A stretch of 7,514 nucleotides of DNA, from positions 1-7,514 of the forward strand of contig CAYVPW010000043.1 in the NCBI GenBank assembly GCA_964453915.1, in the 5' to 3' direction. Position numbers and translations under genes: made by a program. How positions within the stretch are numbered: position 1 is the first letter of the stretch; every line of letters starts with the position of its first letter. The notes under the pieces were generated by a model. That model searched no databases. It had not been told where the DNA came from and was given only the letters and a program-made list of their open reading frames with translations. Positions 1 to 6,006 of this stretch are shown here, one piece after another. Origin of the DNA: UBA1259 sp964453915. GTDB taxonomy: Bacteria; Bacillota; Clostridia; Christensenellales; Borkfalkiaceae.

Positions 1-4
1 CTTT

Positions 5-58
5 AACAAAAGGTGCGCTTGCTTTATTGTTTTTTCGCCTATAAAACGGGCGATTTTT
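5..58 (+). terminator. Probable intrinsic terminator(s) of a plus-strand gene beyond the left edge
   Basis: A 5-bp stem TCGCC (35-39) / GGCGA (49-53) encloses a 9-nt loop and is followed at once by TTTTTATTTTT on the plus strand, the layout of a Rho-independent terminator. A weaker, bulged hairpin just before it (about 5-31, AACA-AAAG against CTTT-AT-TGTT) runs into a T6 tract at 30-35, so two terminators may lie in tandem. On the minus strand these stems are followed by A runs, so they would not terminate the ABC transporter gene that converges from the right. The gene they would serve is outside the window. The stems are short, so confidence is moderate. Confidence 0.45.
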
Positions 59-75
59 ATTTTTGAGCAAACCGT

Positions 76-2658
76 TTATTCGCTTCTTAAAGCAATAACG
101 GGGTCCTTTTTAGCCGCTATTTTGGCGGGAATAAGTCCGGCAATCAACGTAAGCACAAAACTTACCACAACCAAAATTAAAGAGTCTACTACCTTTAACG
201 CCGCAATTCTGCCTGCGTTTGCGATAAAAGAAGAGAATATAAGATTTATCGGAATAGACAGCAAATACGTACACGCAATACCTATAAGCCCTGCAAACAA
301 TCCTATAAGGAAAGTCTCCACATTAAATATTCTCGATATATCCTTCTTTCTTGCGCCGATAGAACGGAGAACGCCTATTTCTTTAGTCCTTTCCACAACA
401 GAAACGTAGGTTATTATACCTATCATTATGCTAGATACCACAAGCGATATAGAAGTAAAACAAATAAGCACTATTTTAACGGCATCTACTATAGAATTCA
501 TTGCAGAAAATAATAGCGCCGTAGAATCTGAATAGTGAACCTTATCTTCTTCTACTCTTCCGTCCTTTTCGTTCCATAAATCTAAATAAGCCTTAAAATC
601 TTCTTTTGCTTGATAATCTACCGAATATAGAGAAATTTTATTCACCACGTCCGAACCGCCCAAAGTTCTTTCGGTATAAGCGTTGTTTCCCGTTGCTCCG
701 GTAATGCTAACGGTATATACCGTTTTGTTCTGCCCGCCTACCGATTCTTGGTGCCCGCTTCTTGCATCTATCACTATATCGGAATCGGCGTTTTTCTCTA
801 TAACGTATCTGTTAAATGCGGCAGTATACGCAATGCCTGTATTTAAAACTCCAGAATTTACGTTTTCTTTTAATCTTACTATTCCTTTTATTTTAAGTTT
901 AAGCGCATCGGTCGGCACCGTAGTTTCTTTAAACTGCCTTGGAATATAAGTATGTTCGCTATAAGGGTGAGCCGTATACCTGTCGTTATTGCTTATAAAA
1001 TAAAAATCTTTTTTTAAGATATCTTCAAAGGTAAACTCTTCGTTTCCGCCGAATTTTACGGAATACGTTTCCGCATTCATTCCCTCTATCGTTCTAAATC
1101 CCAAAAGTGCAAGCGTTATATCCGAAACCCTGTTATATTCGTCAACCACAAGCACTAATTCGTCTTTTTCGGTTGCCCATTTGCCGTACAATAAATCGTA
1201 TTGAGAATCTAGCAAATATTGATTTTCAGGCATTTCGCAAACGGTGGGAATATACGACCTCACGAATTCCGCCGATATATTCATATTGCTTGCTTTCATA
1301 CCTTCGTTAAACATGTTTTCCAACACTTCTACCAAGCTGTTTACAGACATCACCGAATAGTTAGGCGCTACGCCCTCGGTCATCGTATATCCTATGTTAG
1401 AAAATATAAAGTCGTTCGTATCGAAGCCGTAGCCCTTTTGAACGCAGTATTTCCAGTTTTTGCCGTTATTTTTTGCTTCTTGATTTTTAGAAGAAGCAAA
1501 ATCTTCTACGTAAGAAATATATTCGTCAGTAAGTTTATTGCTCTTTAACATATTAGTTAAATCGCCGAACATTTCTTTAGTATAAACCTTTTCACTTACC
1601 TTTTGAGCAAGTTCCTCGTCCGTAATCACCTTGTTGGTAAGTTTTTCAAAATCGCTTAAATCTATCGTCGCCTCGCTTATCGTCATAGGATAAACGGAAA
1701 GCGTTTCCGATTGCAAGGTTTGTATGTAAGAAGAAAAACCGGTAGAAACGGCTAAAACAAGCGCTATACCTATTATGCCAATACTCCCCGCAACGGAAGT
1801 TAAAATCGTTCTTCCTTTTTTTGTAAACAAATTAGAAATAGAAAGAGAAAACGCCGTCCATATACTCATAGCGGACATCTTCTTTTTTTCTTTTTTCTTT
1901 TTCTCTGTAAAAGTATGCGGGGCATTACTTGTAAGTTGCTGCAAATCGCAATCGAACGGAGCGGTATCACCCGTCATTTCCCCGTCTAACAAATTGATTA
2001 TTCTGGTAGAATATTTTTTTGCAAGTTCGGGATTGTGCGTGACCATTATTACAAGCCTGTCTTTGGCAACTTCTTTTAACAGTTCCATTACCTGAACGCT
2101 GGTTTCCGTATCAAGCGCACCCGTAGGTTCGTCTGCAAGAATAATCTCCGGATCGTTAACAAGCGCACGCGCTATCGCCACCCTTTGCATTTGCCCGCCG
2201 GACATTTGGTTGGGAAGTTTGTGTTCTAATCCTTTTAACCCAACCTTTGCAAGCACTTCTTTTGCCCTTGCTTTTCTTTCCGCACTGCTTACGCCGGATA
2301 GCGTAAGCGCAAGTTCCACGTTAGACAAAACCGTTTGATGAGGAATAAGGTTATAACTTTGAAATATAAACCCTATACTCTCGTTGCGATAAGTATCCCA
2401 GTCTGCGTCTTTATATTCTTTTGTAGATTTGCCGTTTATAACCAAATCTCCGTCCGTGTACCTGTCTAAACCGCCGATAATATTTAGCAAAGTAGTTTTT
2501 CCGCAGCCGGAAGGGCCTAAAACGGACACGAATTCGTTCTTTCTAAAAGAAATAGAAACTCCTTTTAGTGCGTGCACGGCGTTTTCACCTTCGCCGTACA
2601 CTTTTACAACGTTATCTAATTTTAGGGCACAATCGCAAACAATTTTTCTTTTATCCAT
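76..2658 (-). CDS. MacB-like ABC transporter, fused ATPase and FtsX-type permease
   Basis: An 860-residue inner-membrane ABC transporter half with ATPase first and permease second. The ATPase (about 10-230) is intact: Walker A GPSGCGKT (48-55), Q-loop Gln100, signature MSGGQMQR (152-159, Met replacing the usual Leu), Walker B IILADEP (172-178), D-loop ALD and switch His208. A lysine-rich linker (about 252-260) leads to TM1 (about 285-308), an extracytoplasmic domain of about 420 residues, and TM2-TM4 (about 729-753, 783-808, 826-845). The segment ERTKEIGVLRSIGA and the C-terminal DPVIALRSE are typical of the MacB/FtsX permease family. It probably works as a homodimer. E. coli MacB is about 650 residues with a much smaller periplasmic domain. 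Gram-positive relatives lack TolC and are thought to act by mechanotransmission or in peptide, antibiotic or lipoprotein handling; the substrate here is unknown. AGGAG lies 6 nt before the ATG. It follows htpG by 59 nt with no convincing promoter of its own. No minus-strand terminator is visible in the remaining 75 bases. Confidence 0.93.
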   Translation of the reverse strand: MDKRKIVCDCALKLDNVVKVYGEGENAVHALKGVSISFRKNEFVSVLGPSGCGKTTLLNIIGGLDRYTDGDLVINGKSTKEYKDADWDTYRNESIGFIFQSYNLIPHQTVLSNVELALTLSGVSSAERKARAKEVLAKVGLKGLEHKLPNQMSGGQMQRVAIARALVNDPEIILADEPTGALDTETSVQVMELLKEVAKDRLVIMVTHNPELAKKYSTRIINLLDGEMTGDTAPFDCDLQQLTSNAPHTFTEKKKKEKKKMSAMSIWTAFSLSISNLFTKKGRTILTSVAGSIGIIGIALVLAVSTGFSSYIQTLQSETLSVYPMTISEATIDLSDFEKLTNKVITDEELAQKVSEKVYTKEMFGDLTNMLKSNKLTDEYISYVEDFASSKNQEAKNNGKNWKYCVQKGYGFDTNDFIFSNIGYTMTEGVAPNYSVMSVNSLVEVLENMFNEGMKASNMNISAEFVRSYIPTVCEMPENQYLLDSQYDLLYGKWATEKDELVLVVDEYNRVSDITLALLGFRTIEGMNAETYSVKFGGNEEFTFEDILKKDFYFISNNDRYTAHPYSEHTYIPRQFKETTVPTDALKLKIKGIVRLKENVNSGVLNTGIAYTAAFNRYVIEKNADSDIVIDARSGHQESVGGQNKTVYTVSITGATGNNAYTERTLGGSDVVNKISLYSVDYQAKEDFKAYLDLWNEKDGRVEEDKVHYSDSTALLFSAMNSIVDAVKIVLICFTSISLVVSSIMIGIITYVSVVERTKEIGVLRSIGARKKDISRIFNVETFLIGLFAGLIGIACTYLLSIPINLIFSSFIANAGRIAALKVVDSLILVVVSFVLTLIAGLIPAKIAAKKDPVIALRSE

Positions 2659-2717
2659 AAATGTCTCCTATTATAGGCATTAATTACATTTTATGATTAA
2701 AACTAAATCTTTGACTA

Positions 2718-4592
2718 TCAAAGTATCTCCGTCATTGCCTCTACGAAAGAATGAACGTCTTCTATCTCTAAGCCCTCTAAAAGTCTTGCTTCTTCATATA
2801 AAACCACAACATATTTCTTTAAGGTTTCTTTATCTTTTTCGCATAACTCTTTAAGTTTTTCAACTACTTTATGTTCTGCGTTAATTTCTAAAACCTTTTC
2901 CGCTTTTATCTTGTTTTCGGTGTTCGGCATTGCGTTAAGCACCTTTTCCATCTCTATGGATATATCACCTTTAGAAGTAAGGCATACGGGATACGTTTTT
3001 AGATTAAGAGATAATTTAACATCTTTCACCTTATCTTTTAATTCTTCTTTAAATACGGTTAAAACTTCTTTAAACTCTTCTTCTTTTTTGTTTATAACTT
3101 CCTTTTCTTCTTCGCCAGACACACTAAAATCCGCATCGTTTACAGACTTAAACGCTTTGCCTTCGTAATCGTTTAAAAGTTTTGCAACAAATTCGTCTAC
3201 GCCGTCCTTAAAGTAAAGAATTTCGTACCCTTTGTCTTTTGCCTTTTCTATTTGAGGAAGCCTGTCAATCTTTTCGTAAGATTCTCCGCAAGCATAATAA
3301 ATACAGTCTTGCCCTTCTAAAACACCGTCTACGTATTCTTTAAGCGTCACTAGTTTTTGCTTTTTAGAAGAATAGAACATTAAAAAGTCTTTAAGTTTAT
3401 CTTTGTTCATTCCAAAGCCTTGATAAACGCCGAACTTTATAGAAAGACCGAATTCATTAAACATCTTTTCGTAAGTTTCTCTTTCGTTTTCTAAAAGTTT
3501 TTTAAGTTCCGAAGAAATCTTTTTCTCTAAACTTACCGCTATCGACTTTACTTGCCTGTCTTGTTGAAGTATCTCTCTTGATATATTAAGATTTAGGTCG
3601 GAAGAATCTACAACCCCCTTTATAAACCCAAAATAATCGGGAATAAGTTCCTCGCACTTATCCATTATCATAACGCCGTTAGAATACAGTTTTACGCCTT
3701 TTTTATAGTCTTTAGAATAATAATCGAAAGGTGCGTGAGAAGGAATATATAAAAGCGTGTCGTAATTTACCGCGCCTTCTATCTTTGCAAAAATTCCTTT
3801 TAACGGGTCAACGTAATCTCTAAAATTTTTTTTATAAAAGTCGTTTAAGTTTTCTTCCGTCACTTCCGACTTGTTCTTTTTCCAAAGCGGAATCATACTG
3901 TTAAGCGTTTCTAATTCTTTAACGTCTTCGTATTCCGGCTTGTCTTTGGGGGAGTCTTCTTTTATTTTAGAATGTGTTTTCCACATCGTGACCGGATAGC
4001 GTATATAATCCGAATATTCTTTTACCAAAGCCGAAATTTTGTATTCTTCTAAATATTCCGAATAATTGTAATCTTCCGTATTCTTTTTAAGGTACAAAAC
4101 TATTTCCGTACCAACGTTGTCTTTATCGCATTCCGCCACGTCGTATCCCTCTACGCCTGCGCTGGTCCATTTATATCCCTTTTCCGCTTTATACGCCTTA
4201 GAAAAAACCTCTATTTTATCCGCAACCATAAAAGCCGAATAAAAGCCCACGCCGAATTGCCCTATAAGTTCGTTATCGGTGTTGTCTTTATTTTCAGTTT
4301 TAAATGCAAGCGTGCCGGACTCCGCTATCGTGCCTAGATTTTTTTCTAAATCTTCGGCGGTCATTCCTATACCGTTATCAGAAATTTTTAGCGTTCTTTT
4401 TTCTTTATCCACGGAAATATTTATAGAAAAATCGGATATCACTTTATCGTCCGTAAGCGATATAAACTTTAATTTATCGATTGCGTCAGATGCGTTTGAT
4501 ATAAGTTCTCTCAAAAATATATCCTTGTTGGTGTAAATGGAGTTTATCATTAAATCTAATATTCTCTTAGATTCCGTCTTGAATTTTTTCAT
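2718..4592 (-). CDS. htpG: Molecular chaperone HtpG (Hsp90 family)
   Basis: A cytoplasmic ATP-dependent homodimeric chaperone of 624 residues, the usual bacterial HtpG length, so complete. The N-terminal GHKL ATPase domain (about 1-215) shows the conserved LRELISNASDA (27-37, with Glu29 and Asn33 at the catalytic and magnesium positions), SDNGIGM (71-77, Asp72 contacting adenine) and the lid-hinge motif GQFGVGFYSAF (111-121). The middle domain (about 225-500) keeps NLNISREILQ (334-343) with the ATP-sensing Arg339. The C-terminal part (about 510-624) is the dimerisation domain. Residue roles are transferred from the family. The start is supported by AAAGGAG at 4601-4607, 8 nt before the ATG. 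A sigma-A promoter and a CIRCE operator lie immediately upstream, implying heat-shock control by HrcA. A 6-bp hairpin overlaps the stop codon but is too weak to call a terminator, so transcripts may continue into the ABC transporter. Confidence 0.98.
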   Translation of the reverse strand: MKKFKTESKRILDLMINSIYTNKDIFLRELISNASDAIDKLKFISLTDDKVISDFSINISVDKEKRTLKISDNGIGMTAEDLEKNLGTIAESGTLAFKTENKDNTDNELIGQFGVGFYSAFMVADKIEVFSKAYKAEKGYKWTSAGVEGYDVAECDKDNVGTEIVLYLKKNTEDYNYSEYLEEYKISALVKEYSDYIRYPVTMWKTHSKIKEDSPKDKPEYEDVKELETLNSMIPLWKKNKSEVTEENLNDFYKKNFRDYVDPLKGIFAKIEGAVNYDTLLYIPSHAPFDYYSKDYKKGVKLYSNGVMIMDKCEELIPDYFGFIKGVVDSSDLNLNISREILQQDRQVKSIAVSLEKKISSELKKLLENERETYEKMFNEFGLSIKFGVYQGFGMNKDKLKDFLMFYSSKKQKLVTLKEYVDGVLEGQDCIYYACGESYEKIDRLPQIEKAKDKGYEILYFKDGVDEFVAKLLNDYEGKAFKSVNDADFSVSGEEEKEVINKKEEEFKEVLTVFKEELKDKVKDVKLSLNLKTYPVCLTSKGDISIEMEKVLNAMPNTENKIKAEKVLEINAEHKVVEKLKELCEKDKETLKKYVVVLYEEARLLEGLEIEDVHSFVEAMTEIL

Positions 4593-4609
4593 CTTTTATT
4601 CTCCTTTAT

Positions 4610-4657
4610 AAAAAAATAGATTTTGGCACTCTTTAAGTTCAAGTGCTAAAATCTATT
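4610..4657 (-). terminator. Hairpin plus T7 tract: probable terminator of the RimK-type gene, overlapping CIRCE
   Basis: On the minus strand the arms TAGATTTTAGCACT (4655-4642) and AGTGCCAAAATCTA (4630-4617) pair at 13 of 14 positions around an 11-nt loop and are followed directly by TTTTTTT (4616-4610). This is the shape of an intrinsic terminator and sits about 45 nt past the stop codon of the ATP-grasp gene. The htpG start point predicted from its -10 box (about 4648) falls inside the left arm. An htpG transcript would therefore lack the outer half of the stem and keep only about 5-6 bp, set back from the T-tract. A transcript arriving from upstream would form the full stem. The terminator role is inferred from geometry. 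Confidence 0.55.
4623..4649 (-). promoter_or_regulatory. CIRCE operator (HrcA binding site) of htpG
   Basis: Read on the minus strand, TTAGCACTT, a 9-nt spacer, then GAGTGCCAA. The CIRCE consensus is TTAGCACTC-N9-GAGTGCTAA, so each arm matches 8 of 9 and the spacer length is exact. CIRCE is the operator of the heat-shock repressor HrcA, classically at groESL and dnaK operons. The operator covers the predicted htpG start point just downstream of the -10 box, where bound HrcA would block initiation. Confidence 0.92.
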
Positions 4658-4682
4658 ATATACCTTATATCTATTTTGTCAA
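4655..4682 (-). promoter_or_regulatory. Sigma-A promoter of htpG
   Basis: On the minus strand a perfect -35 box TTGACA (4682-4677) and a perfect -10 box TATAAT (4660-4655) are separated by 16 nt. The predicted start is about 4648, giving a leader of roughly 56 nt to the htpG ATG. The -10 box abuts the CIRCE operator, which fits repression by HrcA. Confidence 0.88.
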
Positions 4683-4701
4683 ACGATTAAATAAATTTTT
4701 T

Positions 4702-5595
4702 TCAGTTTTTTTTTAGACAATCCACAACGTATTCGGCGTATGCTTTTGCAACGTTTATGCCCGTTGCCCTTTCCATTCCTTCAAAAAAGGCGTTAGAATT
4801 TACTTCGCACACAACGGGATTACCGTTTTTGCCATAAAGCAAATCCACCCCGCAATAGTCTAAACCTAAAACTTCGGCGCAATTTTTGGCAACTTCCTTA
4901 AATTTTATAGGTGCATCTATACTTTTTGCCATGCCGCCTATCGCCACGTTAGACCTAAAATCGTTTTTATTAAATCTTTCTATTCCGCCTAGCACTTTGC
5001 CGCCCAAAACAATCAGCCTTACGTCCGTGCCCCTTTTATACGGCAAATATCTTTGAAAAAGATGCGGCTTTAATTTTACTCTTTCGGCAATTTCAATCAA
5101 TTCGCTTTTGTCTTTTGCCAAATACACGCCTTTTCCCATAGAGCCGAAACTTTCTTTAACTATAACGGGATAATCAAGTTCTTTTGCTATTTTTTCTAAG
5201 TAGCTTATATCGTAAGCGTCGTTTTTATCATAACAAAGCGCACCGAAAACAGTATCCGGAACGGGAATACCCGCCGCCGCAAGCGCAAGGTAGGTTTCCC
5301 CTTTATCGTCGCAAACCCGAATTGCTTGGTGTGGGTTAAACACCCTTACCCCCAAAGCGGAAAGTTGATTTGATAAATATTTATCTTTATCTAGGTAAAT
5401 TATAAAATCCGTTCCGCTTAAAGAAGAAACTATTTTTCCGTCTTTTAAGTAAGAAGATAAAAACCCGTCCGAAACAATTTCTGCTTTTACGGAAAGATTT
5501 TCAAATTCTTTTTTTAGCCTTTCCGCCTGTCTTACGCTTTCTACGGGTTTTTTATAAGGATTTATAATGATTTTTCCTGTAAATTTTTGCACCAT
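4702..5595 (-). CDS. RimK-type ATP-grasp ligase
   Basis: An ATP-grasp carboxylate-amine ligase of 297 residues counted from the ATG at 5595, close to the ~300 of RimK. Enzymes of this group activate a carboxylate as an acyl-phosphate and join it to an amine, often adding glutamate to a protein, peptide or cofactor. Visible motifs are VFNPHQAIRVCDDKGETYLA (85-104), the glycine-rich ATP loop KESFGSMGKGV (147-157), QRYLPYKRGTDVRL (181-194), FRSNVAIGGMA (213-223) and the magnesium-binding end CGVDLL...VCEVNSN (248-268, with Asp251, Glu264 and Asn266). No LysW-like carrier or ribosomal protein S6 gene is nearby, so the substrate is unknown. A longer reading from a TTG at 5631 is rejected because that TTG is part of the -35 box. 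The chosen ATG sits at the predicted transcription start with no Shine-Dalgarno sequence, and places the family's GKIIINPY strand near the N terminus. A GTG at 5592 is an alternative start. Confidence 0.9.
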   Translation of the reverse strand: MVQKFTGKIIINPYKKPVESVRQAERLKKEFENLSVKAEIVSDGFLSSYLKDGKIVSSLSGTDFIIYLDKDKYLSNQLSALGVRVFNPHQAIRVCDDKGETYLALAAAGIPVPDTVFGALCYDKNDAYDISYLEKIAKELDYPVIVKESFGSMGKGVYLAKDKSELIEIAERVKLKPHLFQRYLPYKRGTDVRLIVLGGKVLGGIERFNKNDFRSNVAIGGMAKSIDAPIKFKEVAKNCAEVLGLDYCGVDLLYGKNGNPVVCEVNSNAFFEGMERATGINVAKAYAEYVVDCLKKN

Positions 5596-5602
5596 ACTTT
5601 TT

Positions 5603-5631
5603 ATTTTACAATCATTTTTATATACTGTCAA
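5603..5631 (-). promoter_or_regulatory. Sigma-A promoter of the RimK-type gene, apparently leaderless
   Basis: On the minus strand TTGACA (5631-5626, perfect) and TAAAAT (5608-5603, 5 of 6) are separated by the optimal 17 nt. The predicted start is about 5596, at or one base before the ATG at 5595. No AGGAG-like sequence precedes that ATG, so the mRNA is probably leaderless. This promoter is also why translation cannot begin at the TTG at 5631. Confidence 0.75.
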
Positions 5632-5638
5632 TACAGTT

Positions 5639-5676
5639 TAGGGTAAATTTAAAAAGCAAAATTTTTAAAAACCCTA
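5639..5676. repeat. AT-rich inverted repeat between the divergent promoters
   Basis: The arms TAGGGT (5639-5644) and ACCCTA (5671-5676) flank a second perfect pair, TTTAAAAA (5648-5655) and TTTTTAAA (5662-5669), around a 6-nt centre. The two pairs are offset by one base. The dyad ends exactly against the -35 box of the RNA promoter (5677) and lies 7 bp from the -35 box of the RimK-type gene (5631). It could be a regulator site or an UP-element-like A/T tract; no regulator is recognised. Confidence 0.4.
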
Positions 5677-5706
5677 TTGACCTGTATATTGCCTTTTGCT
5701 TATAAT
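5677..5706 (+). promoter_or_regulatory. Sigma-A promoter of the plus-strand structured RNA
   Basis: TTGACC (5677-5682, 5 of 6) and a perfect TATAAT (5701-5706) are 18 nt apart, with A/T-rich tracts upstream. The predicted start is about 5713. This near-consensus promoter suggests strong constitutive transcription. No long plus-strand reading frame follows, which supports an RNA product. Confidence 0.85.
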
Positions 5707-5720
5707 ATAGGTGACAAAAG

Positions 5721-5800
5721 AAAAGGAGACTGGTCCGATGAATCGTTAACGGATTATGGTATGCGGATTCTAGAAAGGTAAAAAAGGAGATAGACCGATG
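5721..5800 (+). repeat. Paired GGAGA-N4/5-CCGATG boxes inside the structured RNA
   Basis: AAAAGGAGA-CTGGT-CCGATG (5721-5740) and AAAAGGAGA-TAGA-CCGATG (5782-5800) are near-identical direct repeats with their CCGATG ends exactly 60 nt apart. Each looks like a Shine-Dalgarno sequence 9-10 nt before an ATG. The first ATG reads only MNR before a stop, and the second reads 14 codons ending at 5842. Since the second frame runs through the GGGG/CCCC hairpin, the boxes are more likely RNA structural elements than translation starts. Confidence 0.75.
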
Positions 5801-5945
5801 TACTCAATAATCGGGGAAGACCCCCAAAGTTTCTGCGAATAAAAGCCGTCAAGATAAGGGGCTTAAATTTAGCCAGCGTATGTTTTACAGTAAATAAGGT
5901 TTTTTGTTCAAAGATAATTACAACAGAATAAATTTTAGAAATATA

Positions 5946-5982
5946 AAAGAGAACGCAAAAAGGAGCGTTCTCTTTCGATTTT
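5946..5982. terminator. Bidirectional terminator between the RNA gene and adenine deaminase
   Basis: AAAGAGAACGC (5946-5956) and GCGTTCTCTTT (5965-5975) form a perfect 11-bp stem with an 8-nt loop. On the plus strand it is followed by CGATTTTTACG, ending the structured RNA at about 5982. On the minus strand it begins 32 nt past the adenine deaminase stop codon and is followed by TATATTTCT, so it can serve that gene too. Convergent genes sharing one hairpin is the simplest reading. Confidence 0.85.
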
Positions 5983-6006
5983 TACGTCGTTTTTCAGTTT
6001 TGTTTT

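Larger units (their letters stand above)
5713..5982 (+). ncRNA. Structured non-coding RNA, possibly raiA-motif family
   Basis: A free-standing transcription unit of about 270 nt, with a near-consensus promoter upstream and an 11-bp terminator at 5946-5982. No substantial ORF is present. Two boxes of the form GGAGA-N4/5-CCGATG occur at 5725-5740 and 5786-5800. Helices visible by eye are GAATC (5740-5744)/GATTC (5766-5770); a GGGG-AAGA-CCCC hairpin (5813-5824); AAGCC (5843-5847)/GGCTT (5860-5864); and a long-range helix TATGC (5760-5764)/GCGTA (5876-5880) with one G-U pair. It is neither a tRNA nor an evident tmRNA, and no closing stem of the 6S RNA type was found. Size, independent transcription and the overall look fit my recollection of the raiA-motif RNA of Firmicutes and Actinobacteria, which has been linked to sporulation and aggregation in Clostridium. 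That family name is tentative (about even odds). That it is a structured RNA gene is much surer. Confidence 0.8.

Noticed and set aside
1..44. Plus-strand frame ending in TAA at 42-44 as the tail of a protein gene
   Set aside because: Only 13 codons are visible and the stop falls in the loop of a hairpin that looks like a terminator, so there is nothing to support coding.
2665..2677. TATAAT (2675-2670, minus strand) as a -10 box for the ABC transporter, and the CCTAT/ATAGG palindrome around it
   Set aside because: Transcription from it would start at or beyond the AGGAG ribosome binding site and remove it. No -35 box lies 16-18 nt upstream, and the palindrome is only 5 bp per arm.
2709..2723. 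Hairpin CTTTGA/TCAAAG over the htpG stop codon as a terminator
   Set aside because: The stem is 6 bp with two G-C pairs and a 3-nt loop, and what follows (ATTTAGTTTTAA) is not a proper T-tract.
5596..5631. TTG at 5631 as start of the ATP-grasp gene (309-residue version)
   Set aside because: The TTG is the first half of a perfect TTGACA -35 box with a 17-nt spaced TAAAAT behind it, and no ribosome binding site precedes it. The extra 12 residues do not resemble the family.
5798..5842. 14-codon plus-strand peptide MYSIIGEDPQSFCE as a gene
   Set aside because: It has a good Shine-Dalgarno-like sequence but runs through a stable GGGG/CCCC hairpin, and its start region duplicates a box 60 nt upstream whose frame is only three codons. 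RNA structure explains it better; kept as a finding, not as a CDS.
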